From: a virus
Virus record (IMG/VR): IMGVR_UViG_3300036859_000557
Location: 1-30,580 of that record
Strand: one strand, 5' to 3'
Length of the DNA: 30,580 bases
Part shown: one piece after another, positions 1 through 6,738 of the stretch
Position numbering within the stretch: position 1 is the first letter of the stretch
Layout: each line of letters starts with the position of its first letter
Position numbers and translations under genes: made by a program
Notes under the pieces: generated by a model
Seen by the model: only the letters and a program-made list of their open reading frames with translations
Database searches by the model: none
What the model was told of the DNA's origin: nothing

Positions 1-2
1 AC

Positions 3-827
3 ACCGCTACTGACGCCACGGTGACCTTCTTCAGGAACCTGCTCACGCCTGTGGTCGAGCCGCCACCGCCACCCCCACCGCCGCCCGAACCGGAGCCGGA
101 GCCCGTCGAGATAGCGCCTGGCATCTGGGACGCGCGACCGTGGGTAAGTAACCCCGCCGGCAACGGGCCGATGGGCGTCGTCGAGGGAATTGCCAGCCAC
201 CATACCGTGACGGCGCTGGTTGAATCCGGGGGAGAGATTAGTCTAGCTGCTGTAGCTCTGGCTCTTGGTGAAAGCCTCGCCTTCGACTCCACGATGGAGC
301 GAGAGATTGCCCACATTGAGGCCATCGATGCCTACCATAAGTCGCTAGGCTGGGGCGGCTTCGCCTACCACGGCATCGCCTTCGCTTCCGGCCGCGCCTA
401 CCTCTGCGGTGACCCGACGGCCCGTCGTGCACACGTAGCGAACATGAACCATCTGCTGCACGGGCTGGCATTCAACGGCGACTTCTCAAATGTCTTGCCG
501 CCAGGGGCGATGCTGATAGCAGGAGCCAACTTCATCAAGTACGTTCGGCAGTCGTGGGGCGCACACCCTATCAAGGGGCATTCTGAGTGGGGTACGGCAA
601 CGGCTTGCCCTGGACAGTTGGCCGGCTTCGACTGGACGCCCTACCTCGACCCCGGCTTGCCACCGCCGCCTACAGGAGTGCGAGTGTCTCAGGTGGTCAG
701 GACGTCGGCTGGCTACCTGATCCGCTTCGCCGGTTCCGGCACGGTCGAGATACCCGAGGGCGCCGAGTGGCCGCTGGAGATCGTCAGCGAGGACGGCGCT
801 CTGACGGCAGAGATCAGGGCACCGTGA
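3..827 (+). CDS. Peptidoglycan amidase (PGRP/Amidase_2-like), partial at 5' end
   Basis: This is likely an N-acetylmuramoyl-L-alanine amidase that cleaves the peptide stem from glycan during lysis or entry. Counting from the GTG at 21, a proline/glutamate linker (about residues 14-28) precedes the catalytic domain. That domain shows ASHHTVTA (first zinc His), an AYHGIAF segment, LAFNGDFSN and GHSEWGTATACPGQ (later His and Cys ligands), as in PGRP-type amidases. The C-terminal ~55 residues look like a small beta domain. The frame has no stop back to base 3, and the residues before the linker (TATDATVTFFRNLL) look like the last strand of a beta-sandwich. I therefore think the gene starts outside the window and the GTG at 21 is internal. 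The amidase call is firm; the start is not. Confidence 0.8.
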   Translation, partial: TATDATVTFFRNLLTPVVEPPPPPPPPPEPEPEPVEIAPGIWDARPWVSNPAGNGPMGVVEGIASHHTVTALVESGGEISLAAVALALGESLAFDSTMEREIAHIEAIDAYHKSLGWGGFAYHGIAFASGRAYLCGDPTARRAHVANMNHLLHGLAFNGDFSNVLPPGAMLIAGANFIKYVRQSWGAHPIKGHSEWGTATACPGQLAGFDWTPYLDPGLPPPPTGVRVSQVVRTSAGYLIRFAGSGTVEIPEGAEWPLEIVSEDGALTAEIRAP

Positions 828-879
828 ACCGCCGCATGTAGTTTCCGCAAACTGTCAGGATGTTGGCAGGAAGTCCCTA

Positions 880-907
880 TTGACACGCGTATGCTCATAG
901 GTAAGAT
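880..907 (+). promoter_or_regulatory. Sigma70-like promoter for the early plus-strand genes
   Basis: The box TTGACA (880-885) is a perfect -35 match. It is followed by a 16-base spacer and TAAGAT (902-907) as -10. It lies in the only gap between the amidase and the next gene. The expected transcription start (about 914) falls on or next to the ATG of the zinc-ribbon gene, so that message would be leaderless or nearly so. Confidence 0.6.
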
Positions 908-1072
908 ATGGGCATGGCAATCGTCATCGTTCAAACCCTCACCTGCCAGAAGTGCGGCCACACATGGGCTCCGCGCCAGTCTGACGTGCGCATCTGTCCA
1001 CGCTGCAAGACGGCCAAGTGGGACGTACAGAGAACTCAGAAGGAAGGAGGTCAAGCCAGCCCCACTACTTGA
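908..1072 (+). CDS. Small zinc-ribbon protein (54 aa)
   Basis: This short protein has two CxxC pairs: TCQKCGHTWAPR near the N-terminus and ICPRCKTAKWD about 16 residues later, so it should fold as a single zinc ribbon. Such mini zinc ribbons are common in phage genomes; they probably bind nucleic acid or protein partners, but no function is established here. It is the first gene after the 880-907 promoter. Either ATG 908 or ATG 914 could be the start. The promoter -10 box abuts 908, which makes 914 the better candidate for a leaderless start. A similar zinc ribbon is encoded on the minus strand at 14778-14939. Confidence 0.7.
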   Translation: MGMAIVIVQTLTCQKCGHTWAPRQSDVRICPRCKTAKWDVQRTQKEGGQASPTT

Positions 1073-1130
1073 CGCTTATATCGTTACGTCGAGTAGTCCT
1101 CCCCCTCCCCCACGTCTGTAAGCACGTGAG

Positions 1131-1150
1131 CATCTTCGTCATTGAAGATG
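1131..1150 (+). terminator. Small hairpin after the zinc-ribbon gene
   Basis: CATCTTC and GAAGATG form a perfect 7-bp stem with a 6-base loop. It is followed by TTAAG but no real T tract, so termination is only a possibility. It sits in the 109-base gap 1073-1181, where I see no gene. Confidence 0.3.
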
Positions 1151-1181
1151 TTAAGTAAACCAGAGGGGCTGGCCGAGATGA

Positions 1182-1493
1182 ATGACGAAGCCCGTCACTC
1201 CTGCCTACGAGCGCTTTCTGAAACTGATCTCTTACGGCGGTCTCTCCAAGTACGCACCGACCCTTGGCCCCTGCTGGCTGTTCGGTAAGGGCAACCGCAA
1301 GGACGGCTATCGTCAGTTCTCGCCGGATAGCACCAACGCCAAGAGTGTCTATGTTCACCGCTGGTCCTATGAGTATCACAAAGGGCCGATACCCCCATTA
1401 ATGCGCCAGGCATTGAGGGCTTGCAAGGCTTTAACGAACGCGGTGATGAGCCTGAAAGACAAAGACGGAAATGAGTCAGGAGAACGGCGTTGA
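1182..1493 (+). pseudogene. HNH endonuclease N-terminal remnant
   Basis: The first ~70 residues match the lead-in of phage HNH homing-type endonucleases: GPCWLFGKGNRKDGYRQF, then VYVHRWSYEYHKGPIPP. In the family this is followed at once by the catalytic segment (DHLCRN...CVNPxHL). Here the frame continues with an unrelated basic tail (LMRQALRACKALTNAV...) and no HNH histidines or zinc cysteines, and I did not find the missing half in the other frames nearby. The likely history is a deletion that fused the remnant to foreign sequence at about 1395. The product should be inactive as a nuclease. It overlaps the next gene by four bases. Confidence 0.6.
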
Positions 1494-1771
1494 TTGGGAT
1501 GACCAGCGACATTCAGGCAGAGATTGCCTACGCCGACTACCTGGCCTCGCGTGCCGACCCCGACTGCTGCGAAATCTGTGGCGGTTGGCTGTCGGAGGGC
1601 GAGCGCTGGCCTACGGGCAGGGCGCATCGGGGCTGCGTAGAGGAAGTGCTGCGGGAGTGGCTGTTCGATGGAGGCTTCGGCGATGACGATGAGCCAAAGC
1701 ACCAAGACTGCGGTCCGCTCTGTCCCATACACGGTGATCCGCGCGACACCAGCATGGGAGCGCTGCCGTGA
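1490..1771 (+). CDS. Small putative zinc-binding protein (93 aa)
   Basis: Function unknown. The cysteine pattern DCCEICGGWL...RAHRGC followed by DCGPLCPIHG suggests one or two zinc knuckles, separated by a helical stretch (VEEVLREWLFDGGF). The TTG at 1490 has AGGAGA (about 1480-1485) five bases upstream, so I prefer it to ATG 1499. Either start keeps all cysteines. The gene overlaps the preceding HNH remnant and is followed by a 14-codon ORF (1768-1812) that is too short to judge. Confidence 0.6.
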   Translation: MIGMTSDIQAEIAYADYLASRADPDCCEICGGWLSEGERWPTGRAHRGCVEEVLREWLFDGGFGDDDEPKHQDCGPLCPIHGDPRDTSMGALP

Positions 1772-1815
1772 CCGCCGAGCGCCTCCAGCGCTGGTGCGCG
1801 AGGGAGGCGTAGGGC

Positions 1816-2013
1816 GTGGCTCTCATCGTGACTCGCCAGATCGATCAGGGTGTCATCGTCTGCACACCAGACGGGCAACGCATTCGCATCTTCATTGCGA
1901 ACATCACGCAGCAGGTAGGGCGATGGCCTCAAGTGAAGCTGGGCATCGACGCGCCGCGCGATTGGAACATCTATCGGGAAGAGCTGCCGCAGCCGCATCG
2001 GGCGACTGCCTGA
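1816..2013 (+). CDS. csrA: CsrA-like RNA-binding regulator
   Basis: CsrA family proteins are dimeric beta-strand proteins that bind GGA motifs in mRNA leaders and block or stabilise messages. This 65-aa protein has the family length. It has the N-terminal strand (MALIVTRQIDQGVIV, compare MLILTRRxGExxxI) and the signature GIDAPRDWNIYREEL (compare GVxAPxxxxVxREEI), including the conserved Arg-Glu-Glu near the C-terminus. The central strands (RIRIFIANI, QVKLGI) are in register. GTG 1816 is preceded by AGGGAGG (1801-1807). Phage-borne CsrA homologues are known but uncommon. It probably rewires host or phage translation; its targets cannot be read from the sequence. Confidence 0.75.
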   Translation: MALIVTRQIDQGVIVCTPDGQRIRIFIANITQQVGRWPQVKLGIDAPRDWNIYREELPQPHRATA

Positions 2014-2045
2014 GTAGCAGGCGCAATAAGCAGAGAGGCAGGCTC

Positions 2046-2879
2046 ATGACAACGTTGAACGTTGAAACAATCGAGATCAAACACGGCTCCCATTCATCGC
2101 CGGAAGACGGCGCCTGTGTCATGGAGTGGGTGAGTATCTTTGCTGGGTTGCCCTTCTCTGACTCGCCAGAATGCACCGATCCCGTGGTGGCCTCTTATGC
2201 CCGTGCGCTGAATGACGCGATGCCAGATGAGCAGCGCTGGCGTTTGCGTCCGTTCATTCCATTGCTCGCTGCTACTCGGAACGGATGTCCAGCAGAGAAA
2301 CGGGCTTTGCTCTGTGCCGACTACGCCGTACGAGTCTTTGCCGTAGCAGCCCTACGCAGCGCTGGGTTGGAAGAGTGGGCGGACAAGTTGTCGGGACTTG
2401 ATCCAATAACGAGCCCTGCCGCCGCCAGTGCCGCCAGTGCCGCCAGGGCCGCCGCCAGTGCCGCCAGTGCCGCCTGGGCCGCCGCCAGTGCCGCCTGGGC
2501 CGCCGCCAGGGCCGCCGCCAGTGACGCCAGTGCCGCCGCCAGGGCCGCCGCCAGGGCCGCCGCCAGGGCCGCCGCCAGGGCCGCCGCCAGGGCCGCCGCC
2601 AGTGCCGCCGCCAGGGCCGCCGCCAGGGCCGCCGCCAGTGACGCCAGTGCCGCCGCCAGTGACGCCAGTGCCGCCGCCAGGGCCGCCGCCAGTGACGCCG
2701 CCTGGGCCGCCGCCAGTGCCGCCGCCTGGGCCGCCGCCAGTGCCGCCGCCAGGGCCGCCGCCAGTGACGCCAGTGCCGCCGCCAGTGACACCACCGCCAC
2801 CGCCACCGCCACCGCCAGGGCCGCCGCCTGGGAGAAACCACTAGAGCTGCTCGCAGCCCTCATCGAACTGAAGGAATAA
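2046..2879 (+). CDS. Conserved phage protein with long alanine-repeat tail (277 aa)
   Basis: Residues 1-124 form a conserved-looking domain: HGSHSSPEDGACVMEWVSIF, then AGLPFSDSPECTDPV and a helix pair. I recall similar domains in hypothetical proteins of phages and actinobacteria; function unknown. Residues ~125-261 are almost purely Ala with Arg, Ser, Asp or Trp at every third or fourth position (AAARAAARAAASDAS pattern), predicting one long continuous helix. The protein ends with a normal amphipathic helix (WEKPLELLAALIELKE), so the repeat is read through in frame. ATG 2046 follows AGAGAGG (2032-2038). A strong hairpin follows the stop. Upstream in-frame sequence belongs to the csrA region and is not part of it. 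Confidence 0.75.
   Translation: MTTLNVETIEIKHGSHSSPEDGACVMEWVSIFAGLPFSDSPECTDPVVASYARALNDAMPDEQRWRLRPFIPLLAATRNGCPAEKRALLCADYAVRVFAVAALRSAGLEEWADKLSGLDPITSPAAASAASAARAAASAASAAWAAASAAWAAARAAASDASAAARAAARAAARAAARAAARAAASAAARAAARAAASDASAAASDASAAARAAASDAAWAAASAAAWAAASAAARAAASDASAAASDTTATATATARAAAWEKPLELLAALIELKE
2418..2830 (+). repeat. Degenerate 12-base GCC-rich tandem repeat inside the alanine-repeat gene
   Basis: About 410 bases are built from units of three GCC codons followed by AGG, AGT, TGG or AGTGAC. All six frames stay open over much of it, giving proline-rich and Arg/Trp-rich shadow translations. Expect replication slippage and length variation between isolates. Confidence 0.9.
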
Positions 2880-2882
2880 GAA

Positions 2883-2912
2883 GCGCCCCGCCGTCCCTTA
2901 ACGGCGGGGCGC
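2883..2912 (+). terminator. Perfect 12-bp GC hairpin downstream of the alanine-repeat gene
   Basis: GCGCCCCGCCGT pairs with ACGGCGGGGCGC around the loop CCCTTA, starting three bases after the stop codon. There is no T tract after it, so it may stop polymerase only weakly, or protect the 3' end of the upstream message. Confidence 0.6.
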
Positions 2913-2952
2913 ATGAGCCAGCCGGGAATACGGACCGGCAAGCGAGGACAGC

Positions 2953-3339
2953 ATGACGCAAGAGACCAAGGTAGGCAAGCACACGCCAGGACCGTGGATG
3001 GCTGACCTAGAGCTTGAGAACTCCGAAGTATGGGGCATCTTTACGGAAGATGAGGGTTACCCCCTTGCTTATTTGATGTCGCGTGCCCTAGACCCCTTGC
3101 GGGCGTATGAGGAAGACAGAGCTAATGCCCGCCTCATGGCCGACGCACCACGGCTGAAGCAGGTCAACGAGCAGTTGCTGGAGGCGCTGGAGGCTCTCAC
3201 GTTGGCCCTAACTCCATGGCTGTATAGCGCAAGTGGCCGCGCACACATCGATGCTGATCCAGTTGCTCAAGACATTCCTGGCGCTTACGCGGCTGGTTGT
3301 TTAGCCATCGCCGAGGCCCGTGGTGAGGTGACAGCGTGA
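2953..3339 (+). CDS. Conserved phage hypothetical, HTPGPW family (128 aa)
   Basis: The N-terminus GKHTPGPWMAD and the later segment RANARLMADAPRLKQ are the hallmarks of a very widespread phage protein of unknown function (family pattern HTPGPW...NARLIAAAPELL). The C-terminal half is helical and ends with AIAEARGEVTA. ATG 2953 has GAGGA nine bases upstream. It is the first gene of a tight plus-strand chain: its last bases overlap the start of the next gene. It has no catalytic motif. Confidence 0.75.
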   Translation: MTQETKVGKHTPGPWMADLELENSEVWGIFTEDEGYPLAYLMSRALDPLRAYEEDRANARLMADAPRLKQVNEQLLEALEALTLALTPWLYSASGRAHIDADPVAQDIPGAYAAGCLAIAEARGEVTA

Positions 3340-3683
3340 CCTCCCCAGCCGTTTTCTTGGACGCTTCTGTCGCCGAGATGGTACTCGCTGCCGCCGAACG
3401 CAACGCGCGCAAGACCAAGGAAGAGATCATCGCGCTCACGCCGTTCTTGAGCCGTTGGGAGCATCTGCACTCAACGCCCCTGGCCTACGCGCTTTATCTG
3501 GGCCTTGCCTACACCCGCCCGTCGCGCCATGACGTCATCGAGGGCCTAACGGGCTTCCGTTATTGGCTCTCCGGCGACGACGTGCACTTCGACTACCTCT
3601 CGCGTGGCGCCGCGCTGCTGGCGCTCCAGGGCGAGCTGCCGGAGCCGCGTGACGTGCAGTTGACCGTGGGGCTAGGACGATGA
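3336..3683 (+). CDS. Hypothetical protein (115 aa)
   Basis: I do not recognise this protein. It is mostly helical (AEMVLAAAERNARKTKEEII, then PLAYALYLGLAY), with a middle stretch RPSRHDVIEGLTGFRYWL and no cysteines. It starts with GTG in a four-base GTGA overlap with the previous stop and ends in an ATGA overlap with the next gene, so it is translated as part of the chain 2953-6262. It could be a small DNA-binding or structural factor, but nothing visible decides this. Confidence 0.6.
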   Translation: MTSPAVFLDASVAEMVLAAAERNARKTKEEIIALTPFLSRWEHLHSTPLAYALYLGLAYTRPSRHDVIEGLTGFRYWLSGDDVHFDYLSRGAALLALQGELPEPRDVQLTVGLGR

Positions 3684-3853
3684 GCGTCTACCTTGTGCAG
3701 CTCGCTGGCGATCCCGACGTCGTTGAGGCGTCGGACATCGTAGAAGCTATCCGCATCTGGAAGGCCCACATGAAGGTTATCGACGAGAACTTTGACGATG
3801 AGCCTGAGAGCGTGACTCTGCTTAACGATGGTGATGTTGTGAGGGCGTCATGA
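3680..3853 (+). CDS. Small acidic hypothetical protein (57 aa)
   Basis: The translation begins MSVYLVQLAGDPDVVEAS and ends LLNDGDVVRAS, giving a strand-helix-strand outline with a strongly acidic middle (IDENFDDEPES). It is joined to both neighbours by ATGA overlaps, which is the main support that it is translated. No family was recognised. Confidence 0.55.
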   Translation: MSVYLVQLAGDPDVVEASDIVEAIRIWKAHMKVIDENFDDEPESVTLLNDGDVVRAS

Positions 3854-4020
3854 GCCTGGCCCTCCGCCCCACAGCGCATGGCCTCGCCCTGGGGCACCCG
3901 ACGCGTCGGCGTCAGGTCATGCGCCGCACTGACGCCTGGGCGCTCTACAACAGCGTGCTGCTGGGCGTCAGCCTGGGCGTGGCGTTGCTGGCGGTGGTTC
4001 TTCAGGTGGGGGCGCGATGA
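3850..4020 (+). CDS. Small single-span membrane protein (56 aa)
   Basis: A basic N-terminal half (HPTRRRQVMRRTDAW) precedes one hydrophobic span (SVLLGVSLGVALLAVVLQV), with a very short C-terminus. The positive-inside rule would place the N-terminus in the cytoplasm. It is joined to its neighbours by ATGA overlaps on both sides. Superinfection or inner-membrane roles are possible for such phage peptides, but nothing specific can be claimed. Confidence 0.55.
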   Translation: MSLALRPTAHGLALGHPTRRRQVMRRTDAWALYNSVLLGVSLGVALLAVVLQVGAR

Positions 4021-4385
4021 GCGAATACGGCGAGCCGTGGGCGTGGGCCATCTTCCATGAACTCGGGAACCTGCCGAGCATCACTGAGTGCCACGGCGAG
4101 GTCCTGGCCGATGTCTGCGACGAGGATTACGCCCGCCGCATCGTCGCCTGCGTCAACGCCTGTCTCGGTTTGAGCAACACGGTACTGGAGGCAATGGGCT
4201 TGGACGCCGCCGTGTTCTACGACAAGCAGCAGCGCGCTACCGTCGACAACCGCCTCACCAAGGCCGAGCGCCTGTTGCATCGATGGCTCTCGTATCCAAT
4301 AACTGAAGCTCAACGCGGCGGGTGTCTATGTTCTGCTTGTACTGTCAATCGAGATACGTCTGCCTTCCTGGAGACCGCCCGATGA
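4017..4385 (+). CDS. Conserved phage hypothetical (122 aa)
   Basis: The stretch DEDYARRIVACVNACLGLSN resembles a common phage protein of unknown function in which a RIVACVNAC segment follows a short beta-rich N-terminus (here ITECHGEVLADVCD). The C-terminal third carries CLCSAC, possibly a metal site. ATGA overlaps link it to both neighbours. Confidence 0.6.
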   Translation: MSEYGEPWAWAIFHELGNLPSITECHGEVLADVCDEDYARRIVACVNACLGLSNTVLEAMGLDAAVFYDKQQRATVDNRLTKAERLLHRWLSYPITEAQRGGCLCSACTVNRDTSAFLETAR

Positions 4386-4624
4386 CCAGTCGTGACCCGT
4401 TCTACAGCGACCGCTCGCGTTACGACTTCGACGAGGCTTACGTACAGAGTTGTCTCGAAACAATAGCGTATGACTCGCAGATGCTGATCGACGCTGAAGA
4501 GCGCGCGCGTAAGGCGCAACGCCGCCTGCCGGGCGACGCAGAGATCGATGGCGAGGTCGAGACACCACACCTAACTCCACATATGAAGGGCTGGCTGGAC
4601 GAGCAGGAGTACGGCCGTGGCTAG
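4382..4624 (+). CDS. Hypothetical protein (80 aa)
   Basis: I do not recognise this protein. It is hydrophilic and helical (FDEAYVQSCLETIAYDSQ, then DAEERARKAQRRLPG) and ends MKGWLDEQEYGRG. I chose ATG 4382 because it makes an ATGA overlap with the preceding stop. The frame is open further up to 4322, but that part lies inside the previous gene. It overlaps the next gene by eight bases. Confidence 0.55.
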   Translation: MTSRDPFYSDRSRYDFDEAYVQSCLETIAYDSQMLIDAEERARKAQRRLPGDAEIDGEVETPHLTPHMKGWLDEQEYGRG

Positions 4625-5039
4625 GCGTACAGACCTGCCAACGATGACCGCCTGCACATCCTGCGGCAAATGTTGCGGACCTGCTCATGCCAGCCCAGAG
4701 GAGGCCAAGCGTATCAAGCGCTTACTCAAAGACAGCGGCGAATCATGGCAGATACCGGCTGCTGACCATCCCTTGGATTGTGGGTTCTTGAGACTCGCCG
4801 GCGAAGGCCGTTTCGTGTGTGCGATTTATGAAGCGCGGCCCTGGATCTGTCGAGCCTTCGGTGTAGTGAAACAACTGCCCTGCGAGTTCTTTCCTGACTC
4901 AGCCGTCGTCGACTTCCCGGCAAGCTTGGCGGTTGGCATGGGACGGATGCCCAACTCGGGCCGGTTGTTGGGAGAGTGGTTTGAACCGGGCTATCACTTG
5001 CGTCTTGAAGCCGTGGGATTGCGAGCACGGAAGCTATGA
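4617..5039 (+). CDS. YkgJ-type cysteine-cluster protein (140 aa)
   Basis: The N-terminal CTSCGKCCGP (Cys 13, 16, 19, 20), a middle DCGFL (Cys 55) and FVCAIYEARPWICRAF (Cys 68, 78) match the YkgJ/UPF0153 family. Its cysteines are thought to hold zinc or an iron-sulfur cluster; the biochemical role is not settled. The central segment (SPEEAKRIKRLL...) is as expected for the family. It starts with GTG 4617 inside the end of the previous gene and stops in an ATGA overlap with the SWIM-RecT gene. Translation coupled to a recombination gene hints at a DNA-metabolism role, which is inference. Confidence 0.75.
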   Translation: MARRTDLPTMTACTSCGKCCGPAHASPEEAKRIKRLLKDSGESWQIPAADHPLDCGFLRLAGEGRFVCAIYEARPWICRAFGVVKQLPCEFFPDSAVVDFPASLAVGMGRMPNSGRLLGEWFEPGYHLRLEAVGLRARKL

Positions 5040-6262
5040 CCAACGCCGCCATGCGCCGCCGCGCTTTCCATGACGCCAGCAGGCCGCTGGCCGAGGCGCT
5101 GGGGCAAACGATGCGCGTTGAAGGCAATGCTTACCTCGTGCCGTCACGCACCACGTCCGGTCATTACTACGAGATCCGCATTGCCCTGGACGGCGTGCCG
5201 ATCTGCAACTGCCCGGCTGCGGGCAACAACATTGAATGCTGGCACGTCAAATACGTGCGGGAGGAAATACAGATGACGACAGAAACAACGCTAGTTCCTT
5301 ATGAGGTTCATCCGCCGAAATCGTTAGTACCCTCGCGCGACGTGCTAGCGTCGATCAAGGAAACGGCAGCGATGGCCTTAGCCGGTGCCGTAGCGCTACC
5401 AGAAGGCGTCAGGACGAAGGAACAGGCTGCCGCCTTAATGCTGTACGGCTGGGAGTTGGGCATCCCGCCCATGACATCGCTACAGAAGCTTTTCATCCTC
5501 AATGGACGGATAGCGATGTTCGCGGAAGTCATGGCCGGCCTCGCCATGAAAGCCGAGCCCGACTGCCGCCTGCTGGTCGAAGAACTAACGGACGAAGTCT
5601 GCACCATGCGGATTCAGCGGCCGTCGCGACACATCAGTGAGACCTATACGGTCGATTGGGACGAGATCAAAAAGGCTGGGCTGGCGCGCGGTAACAACCT
5701 CACGTACCCACGCGATCGTCTGCGCTACCACTGCACGAAGCGCATCCTGCGCATCTATGCACCGGACCTCATCAACAACATGGAAGGACCCGTCCTGGGT
5801 GGTGCTGGTGAGGAGATTTACGAGGGTGCGTACCTAGACAGCGAGACGGGCGAAATACACGAGCCAGCAGCCCCAGAGAGGCCCATGACGCCCATCACGG
5901 ACGAGCAGCGCAAGGCCATCGCCAAGGTTTGGAACCCACGGCATCACAACATCGAGAAGGTTAGGGCGGTCAACCCGCGCGCCTTCCCCCAGCCGGGGGC
6001 GGGTAGCAACGACACGAAGGTCCTTAGCTACGACGAGGCCAGCGCGGTGATCGCGCTGCTCAGCGAGAAGCCGGAGACGCCCGTTAGCGCGAGCGCGGGA
6101 GTGGTAGATGCGGGTCCGCCATTGACTACGTCTCCGGCTTGTCCGGCTTGCGACCACGAGTATGCCTTCAACGAGGACACGACGCTGCTGACGTGCCTGC
6201 TCTGCGGTGACGTACAGGACGCGCCGCCCAGCGAGCAGCCAGCGCAAGGGGCGCTAGTTTAG
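5036..6262 (+). CDS. RecT-like single-strand annealing protein with N-terminal SWIM domain and C-terminal zinc ribbon
   Basis: Residues ~25-75 carry a SWIM-type zinc motif (CNCPAAGNNIECWH, pattern CxCx(n)CxH). From residue ~80 the protein looks like phage RecT-type annealing proteins: GWELGIPPMTSLQKLFILNG, then MFAEVMAGLAMKAEPDC, DWDEIKKAGLARGNN and the Arg-rich RDRLRYHCTKRILRIYAPDL. A C-terminal zinc ribbon (CPACDHEY...LTCLLCG, ~361-383) follows a flexible linker. RecT-like proteins anneal complementary strands during phage recombination. The frame is continuous from ATG 5036. A second ATG at 5273 (residue 80), with GGGAGGA seven bases upstream, could yield the 329-aa RecT part alone. It begins in an ATGA overlap. 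Confidence 0.75.
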   Translation: MTNAAMRRRAFHDASRPLAEALGQTMRVEGNAYLVPSRTTSGHYYEIRIALDGVPICNCPAAGNNIECWHVKYVREEIQMTTETTLVPYEVHPPKSLVPSRDVLASIKETAAMALAGAVALPEGVRTKEQAAALMLYGWELGIPPMTSLQKLFILNGRIAMFAEVMAGLAMKAEPDCRLLVEELTDEVCTMRIQRPSRHISETYTVDWDEIKKAGLARGNNLTYPRDRLRYHCTKRILRIYAPDLINNMEGPVLGGAGEEIYEGAYLDSETGEIHEPAAPERPMTPITDEQRKAIAKVWNPRHHNIEKVRAVNPRAFPQPGAGSNDTKVLSYDEASAVIALLSEKPETPVSASAGVVDAGPPLTTSPACPACDHEYAFNEDTTLLTCLLCGDVQDAPPSEQPAQGALV

Positions 6263-6271
6263 GAGGGCACG

Positions 6272-6703
6272 ATGACGACACGACTCTATCAACGCGAGGT
6301 GACGGTTCAGTCCGTGGCAATTAACGCCCACGATTGTCCCTCGTGCGGCGTGATTTATGGGCTGGCTGACGACTACGAACAGCGCCGCCGGCAAGATGGC
6401 GCGACATGGTATTGCCCCAATGGACATTCGGTCAGTTACAACGGCACTCATGAAGCTGAATTGAAGAAGGCTCGCGCTGAAGTTGAAGCCGCCAAGGAGA
6501 GGTTGGAAGCGGAGCAAGGCTGGTCCGCCCGCCTATCGACCAGCCTTGAAAATGAACGCAAACAGCACGCCTCCACTAAGGGCCAGCTAACCAAGACGCG
6601 GAAGCGGATACAGGGCGGCGTCTGTCCCGATTGTAATCGTCACTTTGAGAACGTCGAACGCCACATGCAAACGAAGCACAAGGCGTTGATGCCTATGACC
6701 TAA
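6272..6703 (+). CDS. Double zinc-finger coiled-coil phage protein (143 aa)
   Basis: The order is a zinc-binding half (CPSCGVIYGL...WYCPNGHSVSY), a coiled coil (ELKKARAEVEAAKERLEAEQ onward) and a C-terminal C2H2-like finger (CPDCNRHFENVERHMQTKH). I recall this architecture as a frequent phage protein lying next to recombination or replication genes; its molecular role is not established. ATG 6272 has AGGAGGG (6262-6268) upstream, one of the best ribosome sites in the region. Confidence 0.75.
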   Translation: MTTRLYQREVTVQSVAINAHDCPSCGVIYGLADDYEQRRRQDGATWYCPNGHSVSYNGTHEAELKKARAEVEAAKERLEAEQGWSARLSTSLENERKQHASTKGQLTKTRKRIQGGVCPDCNRHFENVERHMQTKHKALMPMT

Positions 6704-6738
6704 CGAGCGCGGCGTGCGCAGGCGGAGAGGGCTTGCGC

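Noticed and set aside
1768-1812. 14-codon ORF between 1771 and csrA; also 15-codon ORF 9728-9775 and 14-codon ORF near 15645
   Set aside because: Too short, with nothing beyond overlap to support translation.
2428-2844. Plus-strand collagen/proline-like ORF (PPGPPPVPP)
   Set aside because: Second-frame reading of the same repeat, with no ribosome site and no sequence outside the repeat.
2272-2941. Long minus-strand ORFs (Arg/Trp-rich and Ala-rich) opposite the alanine-repeat gene
   Set aside because: They are shadows of the GCC-rich tandem repeat, which leaves every frame open; the plus-strand frame has a good start, a conserved domain before and a normal end after the repeat.
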